Positions 1 to 7,324 of a stretch of DNA of 33,951 nucleotides are shown here, piece after piece (positions within the stretch are counted from its first letter, which is position 1; each line of letters begins with the position of its first letter). The notes beneath the pieces are model-generated. The model worked only from the letters and a program-made list of their open reading frames with translations. It did no database searches and was not told the origin of the DNA. This DNA comes from Bryobacteraceae bacterium (GTDB lineage: Bacteria > Acidobacteriota > Terriglobia > Bryobacterales > Bryobacteraceae), in contig JADGNR010000006.1 of NCBI GenBank assembly GCA_017883415.1, positions 1-33,951 of the forward strand. Reading direction: 5' to 3'. The translations under genes were made by a program, and so were the position numbers.

Positions 1-2
1 CC

Positions 3-320
3 CTGCAACCGCTGCCCGGCGTGGGCAATTACTCGTTTATCGAGGTGTTCCGCAAGGCCACGGGACAGGCGGAGTTCCACGAAACCCAGGCCGATGTATT
101 CGTGGTGGCCACCGGTGAGGGCACGCTGGTCTACGGCGGCCAGTTGGTGGACGGCAAGACCACCGCGCCCAACGAGATCCGCGGCACTTCCATCACCGGG
201 GGAACGGAGGAGAAGATCGGTCCGGGCGACGTGGTGGCCATCCCCGCTAAAACGGCCCACTGGGTGAAGGTCGCTCCGGGCAAGGAGATCGCCTACTTCG
301 TAGTGAAGGTGACGCAGTAG
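3..320 (+). CDS. Cupin-domain protein, 5' end outside window
   Basis: The reading frame is open from the left edge, so the true start lies outside the window; a GTG at 21 is available but nothing marks it as the start. The visible 105 residues read as a small beta-barrel cupin: a FHETQADVFVVATGEGTLVYGG stretch resembles cupin motif 1, and GPGDVVAIPAKTAHWVK resembles motif 2 with its conserved Pro and His. Cupins of this kind bind a metal and act as small enzymes or sugar/metabolite-binding proteins; the substrate cannot be read from the fragment. It ends in a TAG that lies inside a perfect hairpin shared with the convergent tsaB. Family call is firm, function unknown. Confidence 0.75.
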   Translation: MQPLPGVGNYSFIEVFRKATGQAEFHETQADVFVVATGEGTLVYGGQLVDGKTTAPNEIRGTSITGGTEEKIGPGDVVAIPAKTAHWVKVAPGKEIAYFVVKVTQ

Positions 321-337
321 GGGCCGGCTCCCCTACT
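316..337. terminator. Bidirectional terminator hairpin spanning both stop codons
   Basis: Perfect 8-bp inverted repeat AGTAGGGG (316-323) and CCCCTACT (330-337) with a 6-nt loop. The left arm contains the TAG of the cupin gene (318-320) and the right arm contains the complement of the TAG of tsaB (333-335). The T-tract after it is weak on the plus strand (CTTTCC), so termination efficiency is uncertain. Confidence 0.6.
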
Positions 338-992
338 CTTTCCAAAACAGCTCGGCGTCGGAGCGCCGGACGTAATTGGCATCGAGCGCGGCGGGGTCCT
401 GGGGAACGGCGTCGAGCGCCAGGCGGGCGATGGCGGCGGCCAGGGCGCGCGGGGCGGTTACCAGGGAGGTGCGCGCGAAACGAGTCCCCGCCAGGGCGGC
501 GCGGAACGGCGTGAAATCGGCCGCGATGAATTCCAACTCTCCCTCGGGCAGGGTGGCAATCCACGCCGGGAACTGCGCGACGGTTTCGGGCGCCACCAGG
601 CGGACGGCCTGGTCGTATACCGCACCGTAGATTTCGCCGCGGCGCGCATCGAGCACCACCGCGCGCAACGGCGCGGCGCCGAACGTGGCCAGGGCCTGGA
701 GATTGGAGACCGCGACGGCGGGCTTGCCGGCCGCCTCCGCCAGGCCTTTCACGCATGCCAGGCCTACCCGTACGCCGGTGAAGGAACCGGGGCCCGAAGC
801 CGCGGCGAAGCGGTCGATGTCCACCGCCCTCACCCTATGACGGTCGAGCAGCAGCGCCAAATGCCGATACAGCACGTGCGCAAAGCCGGTGGGCGCGTGC
901 AGCGGAATCTCCTCCAGGATTTGATCGCCGCGGGCCAGCGCGATGCTGCCGAATTCGTGCGTGGTGTCGACCGCCAGAATCAGCGGACTCAC
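333..992 (-). CDS. tsaB: tRNA threonylcarbamoyladenosine biosynthesis protein TsaB
   Basis: 219 residues, the usual TsaB (YeaZ) length. The N-terminus MSPLILAVDTTHEFGSIAL is the ASKHA-fold phosphate-1 strand, and AASGPGSFTGVRVGLACVKG (about residues 64-83) is the most conserved TsaB segment. A DARRGEIYGAVY stretch follows at about 115-126. TsaB is a non-catalytic partner that dimerises with TsaD and works with TsaE to add threonylcarbamoyl to A37 of ANN-decoding tRNAs in the cytoplasm. Its ATG overlaps the stop of the upstream glycosidase-like gene by 4 bp, so the two are probably translationally coupled, although the partner has no obvious link to tRNA modification. Confidence 0.92.
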   Translation of the reverse strand: MSPLILAVDTTHEFGSIALARGDQILEEIPLHAPTGFAHVLYRHLALLLDRHRVRAVDIDRFAAASGPGSFTGVRVGLACVKGLAEAAGKPAVAVSNLQALATFGAAPLRAVVLDARRGEIYGAVYDQAVRLVAPETVAQFPAWIATLPEGELEFIAADFTPFRAALAGTRFARTSLVTAPRALAAAIARLALDAVPQDPAALDANYVRRSDAELFWKE

Positions 993-2842
993 TTTTCGAG
1001 TCCGCAGGCTGTGTCCAGCTCGTAGATCTTACCGTTGGCATTCATGCCATAGAGGCGCAGGTGCATGACCGCGGGAAAATTCTTCGCCAGGCCGGCGGGC
1101 GGCGGCAGGCTGGCCTTCTGGCCGGTGGCGAGCACGCGGTACCCCTGGCCATCGGCCGCCACTTCACCGGTCCAAAGCCACATCATGGACCTGGTGGCGC
1201 GCGTCTCCTTGGTGATTTTGGCGGAATAGGTTGCCGGCTTGGAGACCGAAAGATCCCCGCTCGGCTGCTCGATCGAGAACGGCACCTTGGGGCTGTTGGA
1301 CTCGATCTCCTGGAGTGCCAGCGGCGGGTCCCGCGAATCGAACTTGTAGGACCGGTTCATGCTCTCCAGGCGGCCTTCGCGCACCAGGTGCAGCACCCAG
1401 TCGTGCGCGCGGTCGGGCGGCTCGCCGGTGAAATGGTCGCCCGAGAATTTCTTCTTGCTGCGTACCGTTTCCCCGTCGATGGGGTTGATCCAGAGCACGT
1501 CGTAGCCGTGCTTCTCGACGATCAACTCCATGGGCCCGGGCTTCTCCACGTAGACCACGTACTCGGTGTCTTCGAGCGCCACGGCGCGGCCGTTGTCCAC
1601 GTCGAAGTAGGGTTCCAGCTCCCAGTGGCGCGTGCCGGACATCAGATCGAACCACACGGTCATGGCCTTGGCGCCGGGCGAATTGGCGTACTGCGCGCCC
1701 GCACCGGTATTGGCGTAGGTGACATACTGGCCGTCCATGGTGGCGTTCCACAGGCGGCGGCGGAATTGCGCGGCATCCACATCGTTCGGTCCGGACTTCC
1801 CGGCGCCGCTGTCTTCGCGTCCCAGGTTCAGGTTGACGAACGGCACGGCGTAGAGCTGGTGCTCGACGGCGCCCAGGTTGTCGTCGGCGGTGCCATAGGA
1901 GGCGAAGTCCATCCACCCGTCGTCGAGCAGCGGCGCGGAGGTCATGCGCGCCCCCGCGGTGCGGGGATGCTGGTAGGGATCGGCCTGCTTGAGCACGGCG
2001 CCGATTTCCTTCAGCAGGGCGCGCCCGTCGGGAAAGTCTTCGAACTGCTCGACCAGCTGCCAGGTGACATTCATGGCGGCGTAACGCCCGGCCACGTAGC
2101 GGATGAAGCGGCGGCGCTGCTCCCAGCCGGGGAAGGCGCGCGCGAGATCGCCGGGGCCGCCCGCCAGGACGAGATCGGCGATGAGTCCTTTCTGGTTGAG
2201 ATAGCGGACCCGGCCATCGAGCCGCTGGAACTGGGCCAAATTGGGCGCATCGGGCGACGCGTAGAGCGGGGTGCTGGAAGCCTGGTCCATCGCCATTCCG
2301 CGCACGTGCGTGAACTTCTGCGCGGCGCGCGCATCGGCTACGGCGTGAAAGGCGGCGTCGTCGAGCGAGGCGAAACGCAGTTCGCTCGCGCCCATCCAGA
2401 GATGGGGCCGGTCGAGCCCCCTGGCATCCCGTTCGGTGTAGGCCCAATGATGCTTGTTGGCCGCCCGCAGAAAGCCGGGCGCTTCGGAAGCGGCGGCGGC
2501 GAAGGTGGCGGTCTTATCGTTCCATGCTTCGATGTTGCTGGTCACGTGGTAGTCCCAATCGCCGCCTTCGGTGGGCGCGAAGCGAACCACCATGCGGCGG
2601 CCGCCGTCCCAATAGCCGGGTATGGCGTACGTGCGATGGCGCGGCGAGCGAAACTCCACGCGCAGATCGACGGTGGCATAGGGATTGGGGTGCGCGGCGG
2701 CATCTTTTTCGTTGAGCTCGAACAGCAGCTCGCACGGGGAATAGGCGGGCGTGTTGGCGCAGGGGGACTGCTGCGCAGAGAGGCGCGCGCCCAGCAAGAG
2801 GACGAGAGCGAATAAGGCTTGAGCAGCCGGACGGAGGGGCAT
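989..2842 (-). CDS. Secreted DUF5060/DUF4038-type glycosidase-like protein
   Basis: 617 residues with a signal peptide (MPLRPAAQALFALVLLLGARLSAQQ). Residues about 35-115 resemble the DUF5060 beta-sandwich (VDLRVEFRSPRHRTYAIPGYWDGG, APTEGGDWDYHVTSN). A central region with HLWMGASELRFASLDDAAFHAVADAR and later DWVLHL fits the DUF4038 apiosidase-like TIM barrel followed by a putative collagen-binding-like C-terminal domain. Such proteins act on plant or microbial polysaccharides outside the cytoplasm, but the substrate cannot be fixed and catalytic acids were not assigned. It is the first gene of a two-gene minus-strand unit with tsaB (4-bp overlap). The long opposite-strand open frame across it is a high-GC shadow. 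Confidence 0.75.
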   Translation of the reverse strand: MPLRPAAQALFALVLLLGARLSAQQSPCANTPAYSPCELLFELNEKDAAAHPNPYATVDLRVEFRSPRHRTYAIPGYWDGGRRMVVRFAPTEGGDWDYHVTSNIEAWNDKTATFAAAASEAPGFLRAANKHHWAYTERDARGLDRPHLWMGASELRFASLDDAAFHAVADARAAQKFTHVRGMAMDQASSTPLYASPDAPNLAQFQRLDGRVRYLNQKGLIADLVLAGGPGDLARAFPGWEQRRRFIRYVAGRYAAMNVTWQLVEQFEDFPDGRALLKEIGAVLKQADPYQHPRTAGARMTSAPLLDDGWMDFASYGTADDNLGAVEHQLYAVPFVNLNLGREDSGAGKSGPNDVDAAQFRRRLWNATMDGQYVTYANTGAGAQYANSPGAKAMTVWFDLMSGTRHWELEPYFDVDNGRAVALEDTEYVVYVEKPGPMELIVEKHGYDVLWINPIDGETVRSKKKFSGDHFTGEPPDRAHDWVLHLVREGRLESMNRSYKFDSRDPPLALQEIESNSPKVPFSIEQPSGDLSVSKPATYSAKITKETRATRSMMWLWTGEVAADGQGYRVLATGQKASLPPPAGLAKNFPAVMHLRLYGMNANGKIYELDTACGLEK

Positions 2843-2946
2843 AAAACTCTAGTGTAGGGCAGTTGATTGGACGAAATCGCCCGTCGGCTGCCGCGCGGCG
2901 TGACACCTCGGGCGGCGCCGATGCATCACTCAGCAAGGAGGCCGCT

Positions 2947-3930
2947 ATGAGAATTTTCCTGGCTGGAGCCACCGGAGCCATAGGCAAGCGGTTGGTTCCC
3001 ATGCTGGTATCGGCCGGGCACCAGGTGGTGGGAATGACCCACACGCCCGCCAATGCCGGCGCCCTGCGAGCCGCGGGCGCGGAACCGGCCGTCGCCGATG
3101 CGCTGGATCGCGAAGGCGTAAGGCAGGCGGTTCTGCGTGCCGGTCCCGCCATCGTGGTTCACCAGGTGACCGCGCTCGGCAAAATGCGCAACCTGAAACA
3201 TTGGGACCAGGAGTTCGCGCTCACTAACAGATTGCGCACCGAGGGCACCGGGTATCTGCTCGACGCCGCGCGCGCGGCCGGGGCGAGGTGTTTCGTGGCG
3301 CAGAGCTATACGGGATGGATGAACGCGCGCACCGGCGGCCGGCTGACCAACGAGGAGGATCCGTTGGACGCCAACCTGCCGAGGGCGATGACCAGCACAC
3401 GGGACGCCATCGTCCAGTTGGAGCGGACCGTCTTGGGCGCCGCGGGCATTACCGGAGTCGTGCTCCGATATGGCAGTTTCTACGGCCCGGGAACCTCGCT
3501 CGGGGAGGGCGGAGACTTCCTGGAGATGGTCCGGCAGCGCAGATTTCCGATCTTCGGCAGCGGCGCCGGAGTCTGGTCCTTCCTCCATGTCGACGACGCA
3601 GCCCATGCCACGCAGTTGGCGATCGAACAAGCGCCGCCGGGCATCTTCAATATCGTGGACGACGACCCGGCCGAGGTCTCGACTTGGCTGCCGGAATTGG
3701 CGCGGGCCATCGGCGCCAAGCCGCCGTTCCATCTGCCGGCGTGGGTGGGCCGGCTGGCGATCGGCGATGCCGGCCTGTTGATGATGACCGAGGAGCAGGG
3801 TTCCTCGAACGCAAAGGCGAAGCGCGTCCTCGGTTGGCAGCCCAGGTACGCCAGTTGGCGCGAAGGCTTTCGCCGCGGCCTGGCGGGCGAGCAAAGTGGG
3901 GTAGGCCTCCTGGCCTGCCCCAAAGCGTAG
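2947..3930 (+). CDS. NAD(P)-dependent epimerase/dehydratase family protein
   Basis: 327 residues from ATG 2947, chosen because AAGGAG (2935-2940) sits just upstream and the Rossmann motif follows at once: MRIFLAGATGAIGKRLV has GxxGxxG at residues 7-13. This is an extended/atypical short-chain dehydrogenase of the kind that acts on nucleotide sugars or small carbonyls. RYGSFYGPGTSL and FLHVDDAAHAT are typical of the substrate-binding half. A clear YxxxK catalytic pair was not seen (SYTGWMNA takes its place), so activity is uncertain. The last codons (ACPKA) and the TAG lie inside a decayed copy of the 3' end of the rhamnose isomerase gene, so the original C-terminus may have been altered. Confidence 0.8.
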   Translation: MRIFLAGATGAIGKRLVPMLVSAGHQVVGMTHTPANAGALRAAGAEPAVADALDREGVRQAVLRAGPAIVVHQVTALGKMRNLKHWDQEFALTNRLRTEGTGYLLDAARAAGARCFVAQSYTGWMNARTGGRLTNEEDPLDANLPRAMTSTRDAIVQLERTVLGAAGITGVVLRYGSFYGPGTSLGEGGDFLEMVRQRRFPIFGSGAGVWSFLHVDDAAHATQLAIEQAPPGIFNIVDDDPAEVSTWLPELARAIGAKPPFHLPAWVGRLAIGDAGLLMMTEEQGSSNAKAKRVLGWQPRYASWREGFRRGLAGEQSGVGLLACPKA

Positions 3931-3990
3931 CTGGAACCGGCGGCAGGTTCTTCGCGCCGCGCTCCCCAGGCGTCCAGCGGACCGGCCGCG
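3912..3990 (-). pseudogene. Decayed duplicate of the 3' end of the rhamnose isomerase gene
   Basis: 3912-3966 matches 4738-4793, including an identical GCGTAGCTGGAA and a near-identical GGTTCTTCGCGCYGCGCTC; after a net 32-nt deletion, 3968-3990 matches 4829-4851 at 20 of 23 positions. Read on the minus strand it gives AAGPLDAWGARREEP and SSYA, recalling AADPLDAFRQ and SSYA of the intact enzyme. It is therefore a relic of roughly the last 34 codons, located on the other side of the VTT-domain gene from the intact copy and overlapping the end of the epimerase gene. Confidence 0.75.
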
Positions 3991-4083
3991 TGCCAAGGGG
4001 GCGTGCAGCGTAACGTCACGCCGGTCTGTCGCCCCGAGCCGTCTGCGAGCGCTGGCCGCCGCGGCGAAGTTGATATATTGCCC

Positions 4084-4719
4084 ATGTTGAACGTTTTCCT
4101 CCAAACTGCGAAGGGGGCTCGCGGGCAGAGCTTCGCCTCGATATTCCGCCACTTGGGAGCATTGGGGCTTTTCTTTCTCGCCGTCCTCGATAGCTCGCCG
4201 CTGCCCACATTTGGCGGCCCTGACATCCTCATCGCGATTCTGGCCGCCAGTCACCGCAACCCATGGTATGAGTATGCAGCCGTTGCCACGGCGGGCTCGG
4301 TGATCGGCGCGTATCTCACATTCCGGATCGCGCGCAAAGCCGGATCGGCTTATCTGAGCAGCAAATTTGGACAAGGTAGAGTCTCCCAGATCCTGAAACT
4401 ATTTGAGAAATGGGGCGCCGGGGCTCTAGTCGCGTCCACCGCCATTCCTTTCCCCTTCCCGACCAGCATGTTCTTCGCGGCGGCAGGCGCTTCCAACTAC
4501 CGCACCGGCAAGTATCTCGCAATTGTCGCCACTTGCCGGGCGGCTCGCTATGCAGCCATCGCCATCGTGGCGGATCATTACGGGCGTCGCTTCGTCCGCG
4601 TGCTCCGGCATCCGACGCAATACTGGGGCTGGTTGTTGCTGTTCGCTGCGATGATTTTCGGCTTGATCGCCGTGGGGATTTTAATCAACAGGCGATTGGC
4701 GGCTGCATCGGCGGGGTGA
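4084..4719 (+). CDS. VTT/DedA-like (YqaA-like) integral membrane protein
   Basis: 211 residues from ATG 4084; an upstream in-frame ATG at 4003 would add a segment that does not look like protein, so the shorter form is preferred, although no strong ribosome site is visible. Hydrophobic segments occur at about residues 23-36, 63-80, 113-135 and 183-200. The stretch GAGALVASTAIPFPFPTSMFFAAAGAS fits the re-entrant loop region of the VTT (SNARE-associated/DedA) family, whose members act in membrane lipid (undecaprenyl or phospholipid) flipping and membrane homeostasis. The classic DedA F-x-G-R motif is not obvious, hence YqaA-like. The gene is flanked by two copies of the rhaI 3' end and may be an insertion. 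Confidence 0.72.
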   Translation: MLNVFLQTAKGARGQSFASIFRHLGALGLFFLAVLDSSPLPTFGGPDILIAILAASHRNPWYEYAAVATAGSVIGAYLTFRIARKAGSAYLSSKFGQGRVSQILKLFEKWGAGALVASTAIPFPFPTSMFFAAAGASNYRTGKYLAIVATCRAARYAAIAIVADHYGRRFVRVLRHPTQYWGWLLLFAAMIFGLIAVGILINRRLAAASAG

Positions 4720-4737
4720 ACGGCTATGCGCCGCTGA

Positions 4738-4851
4738 GGCCTGCCCCCCTATGCGTAGCTGGAAACCGGCGAGCGGTTCTTCGCGCTGCGCTCGATGGTG
4801 ATGCGCTCCAGGTACCCGCTCTGGCGGAAGGCATCCAGCGGATCGGCTGCG
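4738..4851. repeat. Intact-side copy of the rhaI 3'-end direct repeat
   Basis: This segment contains the last codons and stop of the rhamnose isomerase gene plus about 11 bp beyond it. It is the direct-repeat partner of 3912-3990 in the same orientation. The shared GGCCTGCCCC just outside the rhaI stop encodes the C-terminal residues of the epimerase in the other copy, which suggests that the epimerase and rhaI ends were once adjacent and convergent. Confidence 0.7.
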
Positions 4852-5966
4852 AGGCCCTTCGATTCTGCCCAGTCGCGAATGGCCGGCCGCACGTCGGTCG
4901 AGAAGGCGTCCTTCAGACAGTTCTCGGCATCGACCAGGGCGCAGGACTCCTGGCGCAACGCCAGTTTCTCGTGGTCCACCAGGGCCGCCTTGGCGTATAG
5001 CTCCATGGCGGTGGTCGCGGTCTGGATCATGGCTTCGATCTTGCCCTTGAGGTTGTGGCTCTGGTCGATCGTGTAGGCGAGATCGGCGCGCCGGCCGGTC
5101 TCCCATTCGCAGTGCAGGATCTCATGAAAGATGCGGAACACCTGGTAGGGGTCGATGGAGCCGAGCGTCAGGTCGTCGTCGGCGTAGCGCCGGTCGTTGA
5201 AATGGAAGCCGCCGAGCATATTCAGATCCAGCAGCCAGGCCACGATCTGCTCGATGTTCTGCGCCTGGTAATGATGGCCGGTATCCACCAGCACGCGCGC
5301 GTTGGCCCCGGCGGATTGCGCCAGCAGCAGGGCCATTCCCCAGTCGGCGATGTCGGTGTGGTAGAAGGCGGGCTCGAACGGTTTGTACTCCACCAGCATG
5401 CGCTGGCCGGGGGCGAGCAGGGCGTGCACTTCGCGCAGGCCCTCTTCGAACCACCGGCGGCGGCGCCGGATGTTCTGGGTGCCGGGGTAGTTCGACCCAT
5501 CGGCAAACCACAGCGACAGGTCGCGGCTGCCGAGGAGGCGGGCGATTTCGATCGAGCTCCCAATATGTTGCCGCGCCTGGCGGCGAATCGCGGGATCGGG
5601 ATTGCCCAGCGATCCGTATTTGTAGGCCTGGTCCTCAAAGACGTTGGGATTGATGGAGCCGGCGCGGAGGCCGTATTTTTGGGCGAGGGCAAGGACCGCG
5701 GGCGCGCTCGCCGTCCCCTGCGGAAGGTCCCACAACACGTGCAGCGCGATGGAGGGGCACACCCCGGTCCATCGATGCACCTGGGCGGCGTCGCTGAACT
5801 TCTCCTCGATGGTGACGGCCGCGGCCGGCTGGAGGAACTTGCCGAAACGCGTGCCGGTGTCGGCGAATCCCCAGGAAGGGAGTTCGATGCGAAATCCGTT
5901 CAGCGCCTCGCTGACGATATCGGCCTGCCGGGATGTAAACATGGTGCGGTCCGCCTGTCTACTCAT
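4749..5966 (-). CDS. rhaI: L-rhamnose isomerase family protein (RhaI-like)
   Basis: 405 residues from ATG 5966; ATG 5942 (397 residues) has a better spaced AGGCGGA and is a real alternative. A TIM-barrel aldose-ketose isomerase resembling the Pseudomonas-type L-rhamnose isomerase: ELPSWGFADTGTRFGKF near the N-terminus, WFADGSNYPG, VEYKPFEPAFYHT, VLVDTGHHYQAQNIE, GGFHFNDRRYADDDL and TIDQSHN. These contain the expected Glu, Asp, His, Asp and Asp/His metal ligands. The enzyme interconverts L-rhamnose and L-rhamnulose, though this subgroup can act on other rare sugars. No kinase or aldolase neighbour is present. It is divergent from hemH with only 27 bp between start codons. Confidence 0.85.
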   Translation of the reverse strand: MSRQADRTMFTSRQADIVSEALNGFRIELPSWGFADTGTRFGKFLQPAAAVTIEEKFSDAAQVHRWTGVCPSIALHVLWDLPQGTASAPAVLALAQKYGLRAGSINPNVFEDQAYKYGSLGNPDPAIRRQARQHIGSSIEIARLLGSRDLSLWFADGSNYPGTQNIRRRRRWFEEGLREVHALLAPGQRMLVEYKPFEPAFYHTDIADWGMALLLAQSAGANARVLVDTGHHYQAQNIEQIVAWLLDLNMLGGFHFNDRRYADDDLTLGSIDPYQVFRIFHEILHCEWETGRRADLAYTIDQSHNLKGKIEAMIQTATTAMELYAKAALVDHEKLALRQESCALVDAENCLKDAFSTDVRPAIRDWAESKGLAADPLDAFRQSGYLERITIERSAKNRSPVSSYA

Positions 5967-5993
5967 GATAAACTCACAGAACTGGGAGAAAAG

Positions 5994-6977
5994 TTGCCGG
6001 AGAAAATCGGGGTAGTCCTGTTTCAACTGGGGGGGCCGGATTCGCTCGACGCCGTCGAGCCTTTTCTGTATAACCTGTTTTGCGATCCGGACATTATCGA
6101 CTTTCCGTTTGCGCGCATCGCGCGGCAGCCGCTGGCCCGGCTGATCGCTTCCCGGCGGGCGCGGCACGTGGCTCACCACTATGCCGAAATCGGCGGGAAG
6201 AGCCCGCTATTGGAAAATACGGCGCGGCAGGCGGAGGCGCTCGAGCGGGAATTGCGCCTGGATTTCGACGCCCGCGTGGCGGTGGCCATGCGCTACTGGC
6301 ATCCGTTCACCGATGAGGCGGTCCGCCAGATGGAGCGGCACGCACCCGCGGAGATCGTGCTGTTGCCCCTCTATCCGCAGTATTCCCGGACCACCACGGG
6401 GAGCAGTTTGAACGAATGGCAGCGCCGCTGGAAGGGCCGGCGGGATTGCTCCATCCACGCCATCGAGGAGTTTCACCAGGACGGCGCATACCTCGATGCG
6501 GTGGTGGAGGCGGTGAACGGTGCGCTCGCCGGCTTCCCCGATGCGCGCGACGTCGACGTAGTTTTCAGCGCGCACAGCCTGCCGGTGGCGGTGGTGGAGG
6601 CGGGCGATCCTTACCAGCGGCAGATCGAGCGCACGGCCGAACTGGTGTGGCAGCGCGGCCGGTGGCCGGGGCGGCGGCATCTCTGCTATCAGAGCAAAGT
6701 GGGAGCTTCCAAGTGGCTGCGTCCCTCCATGCACGAAACCGTGCGGCGCCTGGCGGCGGAAGGGCGCCAACACGTCCTGGTAGTGCCGGTTTCCTTCGTC
6801 TCCGATCACGTGGAAACGTTGCACGAGATCGCCATCGAGCACCGCGAGCAGGCGCGCACCCTGGGAATCGCGGATTTCCGGATGACGCCGGGGCTGAACG
6901 ATTCGCCGCGCTTCATTGGCGCGCTGGCTGGGCTGGTGCGAAGCCGCGTGGCCGCCCCGAGCTGCCGCTGCGCCTGA
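5994..6977 (+). CDS. hemH: Ferrochelatase
   Basis: 327 residues from TTG 5994, chosen because GGGAG (5984-5988) precedes it with normal spacing and the product then begins LPEKIGVVLFQLGGPDSL, matching the family start; the frame is open far upstream but that part is antisense to rhaI. Family motifs include LPLYPQYSRTTTGSS, the catalytic-His segment SAHSLPVAVVEAGDPYQRQI and the Glu-containing VSFVSDHVETLHEI. Ferrochelatase inserts Fe2+ into protoporphyrin IX (or coproporphyrin III in the alternative branch) as the last step of heme synthesis. No other heme gene is adjacent. The C-terminus is short, without a ferredoxin-like or membrane extension. Confidence 0.92.
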   Translation: MPEKIGVVLFQLGGPDSLDAVEPFLYNLFCDPDIIDFPFARIARQPLARLIASRRARHVAHHYAEIGGKSPLLENTARQAEALERELRLDFDARVAVAMRYWHPFTDEAVRQMERHAPAEIVLLPLYPQYSRTTTGSSLNEWQRRWKGRRDCSIHAIEEFHQDGAYLDAVVEAVNGALAGFPDARDVDVVFSAHSLPVAVVEAGDPYQRQIERTAELVWQRGRWPGRRHLCYQSKVGASKWLRPSMHETVRRLAAEGRQHVLVVPVSFVSDHVETLHEIAIEHREQARTLGIADFRMTPGLNDSPRFIGALAGLVRSRVAAPSCRCA

Positions 6978-7081
6978 TCCAGCCGTAGACCGAAAGCGCA
7001 CCCCGGAGCCACGCGGCCGGGATGAAACAGCACAGACCCACGCCGCGGATGGGGGCGAAGATAAGAACAGAGGAGGTACCC

Positions 7082-7324
7082 TTGAGCCCGCACCAGAGTT
7101 TTACGAGGATACCCATGCAGGTCGGCAGCGAGCTGCGCATCCGCGATAGCGGAGAAGTGAGCGTGAGCAACCCCACGGCCGAGGGATCGCCCGCCGCCGG
7201 CGCGATGCTGGATTACCGCTTCGATCCGGAGACCCGCGAGCACGTGCTACGGCTGCTCGAGCCGGTAGCGGCGCGCCGGAAGCGGCAAGCTACTTCTTCG
7301 CCGGCTTCGGATACGGCATTTTGA
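7082..7324 (+). CDS. Small hypothetical protein (80 aa)
   Basis: A strong AGGAGG (7071-7076) lies 5 nt before TTG 7082; this is why the TTG is chosen over ATG 7022 or ATG 7115. The product is soluble-looking, with a helical C-terminal part (DYRFDPETREHVLRLLEP) and a basic AARRKR tail. No family is recognised. It lies 104 bp after hemH on the same strand, so it could be co-transcribed. Its last 35 nt overlap the 3' end of the convergent serine hydrolase gene. The ribosome site and the GC-rich third positions favour a real gene, but a chance frame cannot be excluded. Confidence 0.45.
   Translation: MSPHQSFTRIPMQVGSELRIRDSGEVSVSNPTAEGSPAAGAMLDYRFDPETREHVLRLLEPVAARRKRQATSSPASDTAF

Noticed and set aside
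1061-2815. Long open frame opposite the DUF5060-type gene
   Set aside because: Antisense shadow of a high-GC gene; no family motifs, while the minus frame has a signal peptide and domain motifs.
5055-5993. N-terminal extension of ferrochelatase
   Set aside because: The frame is open but antisense to the rhamnose isomerase gene; family start and ribosome site are at 5994.
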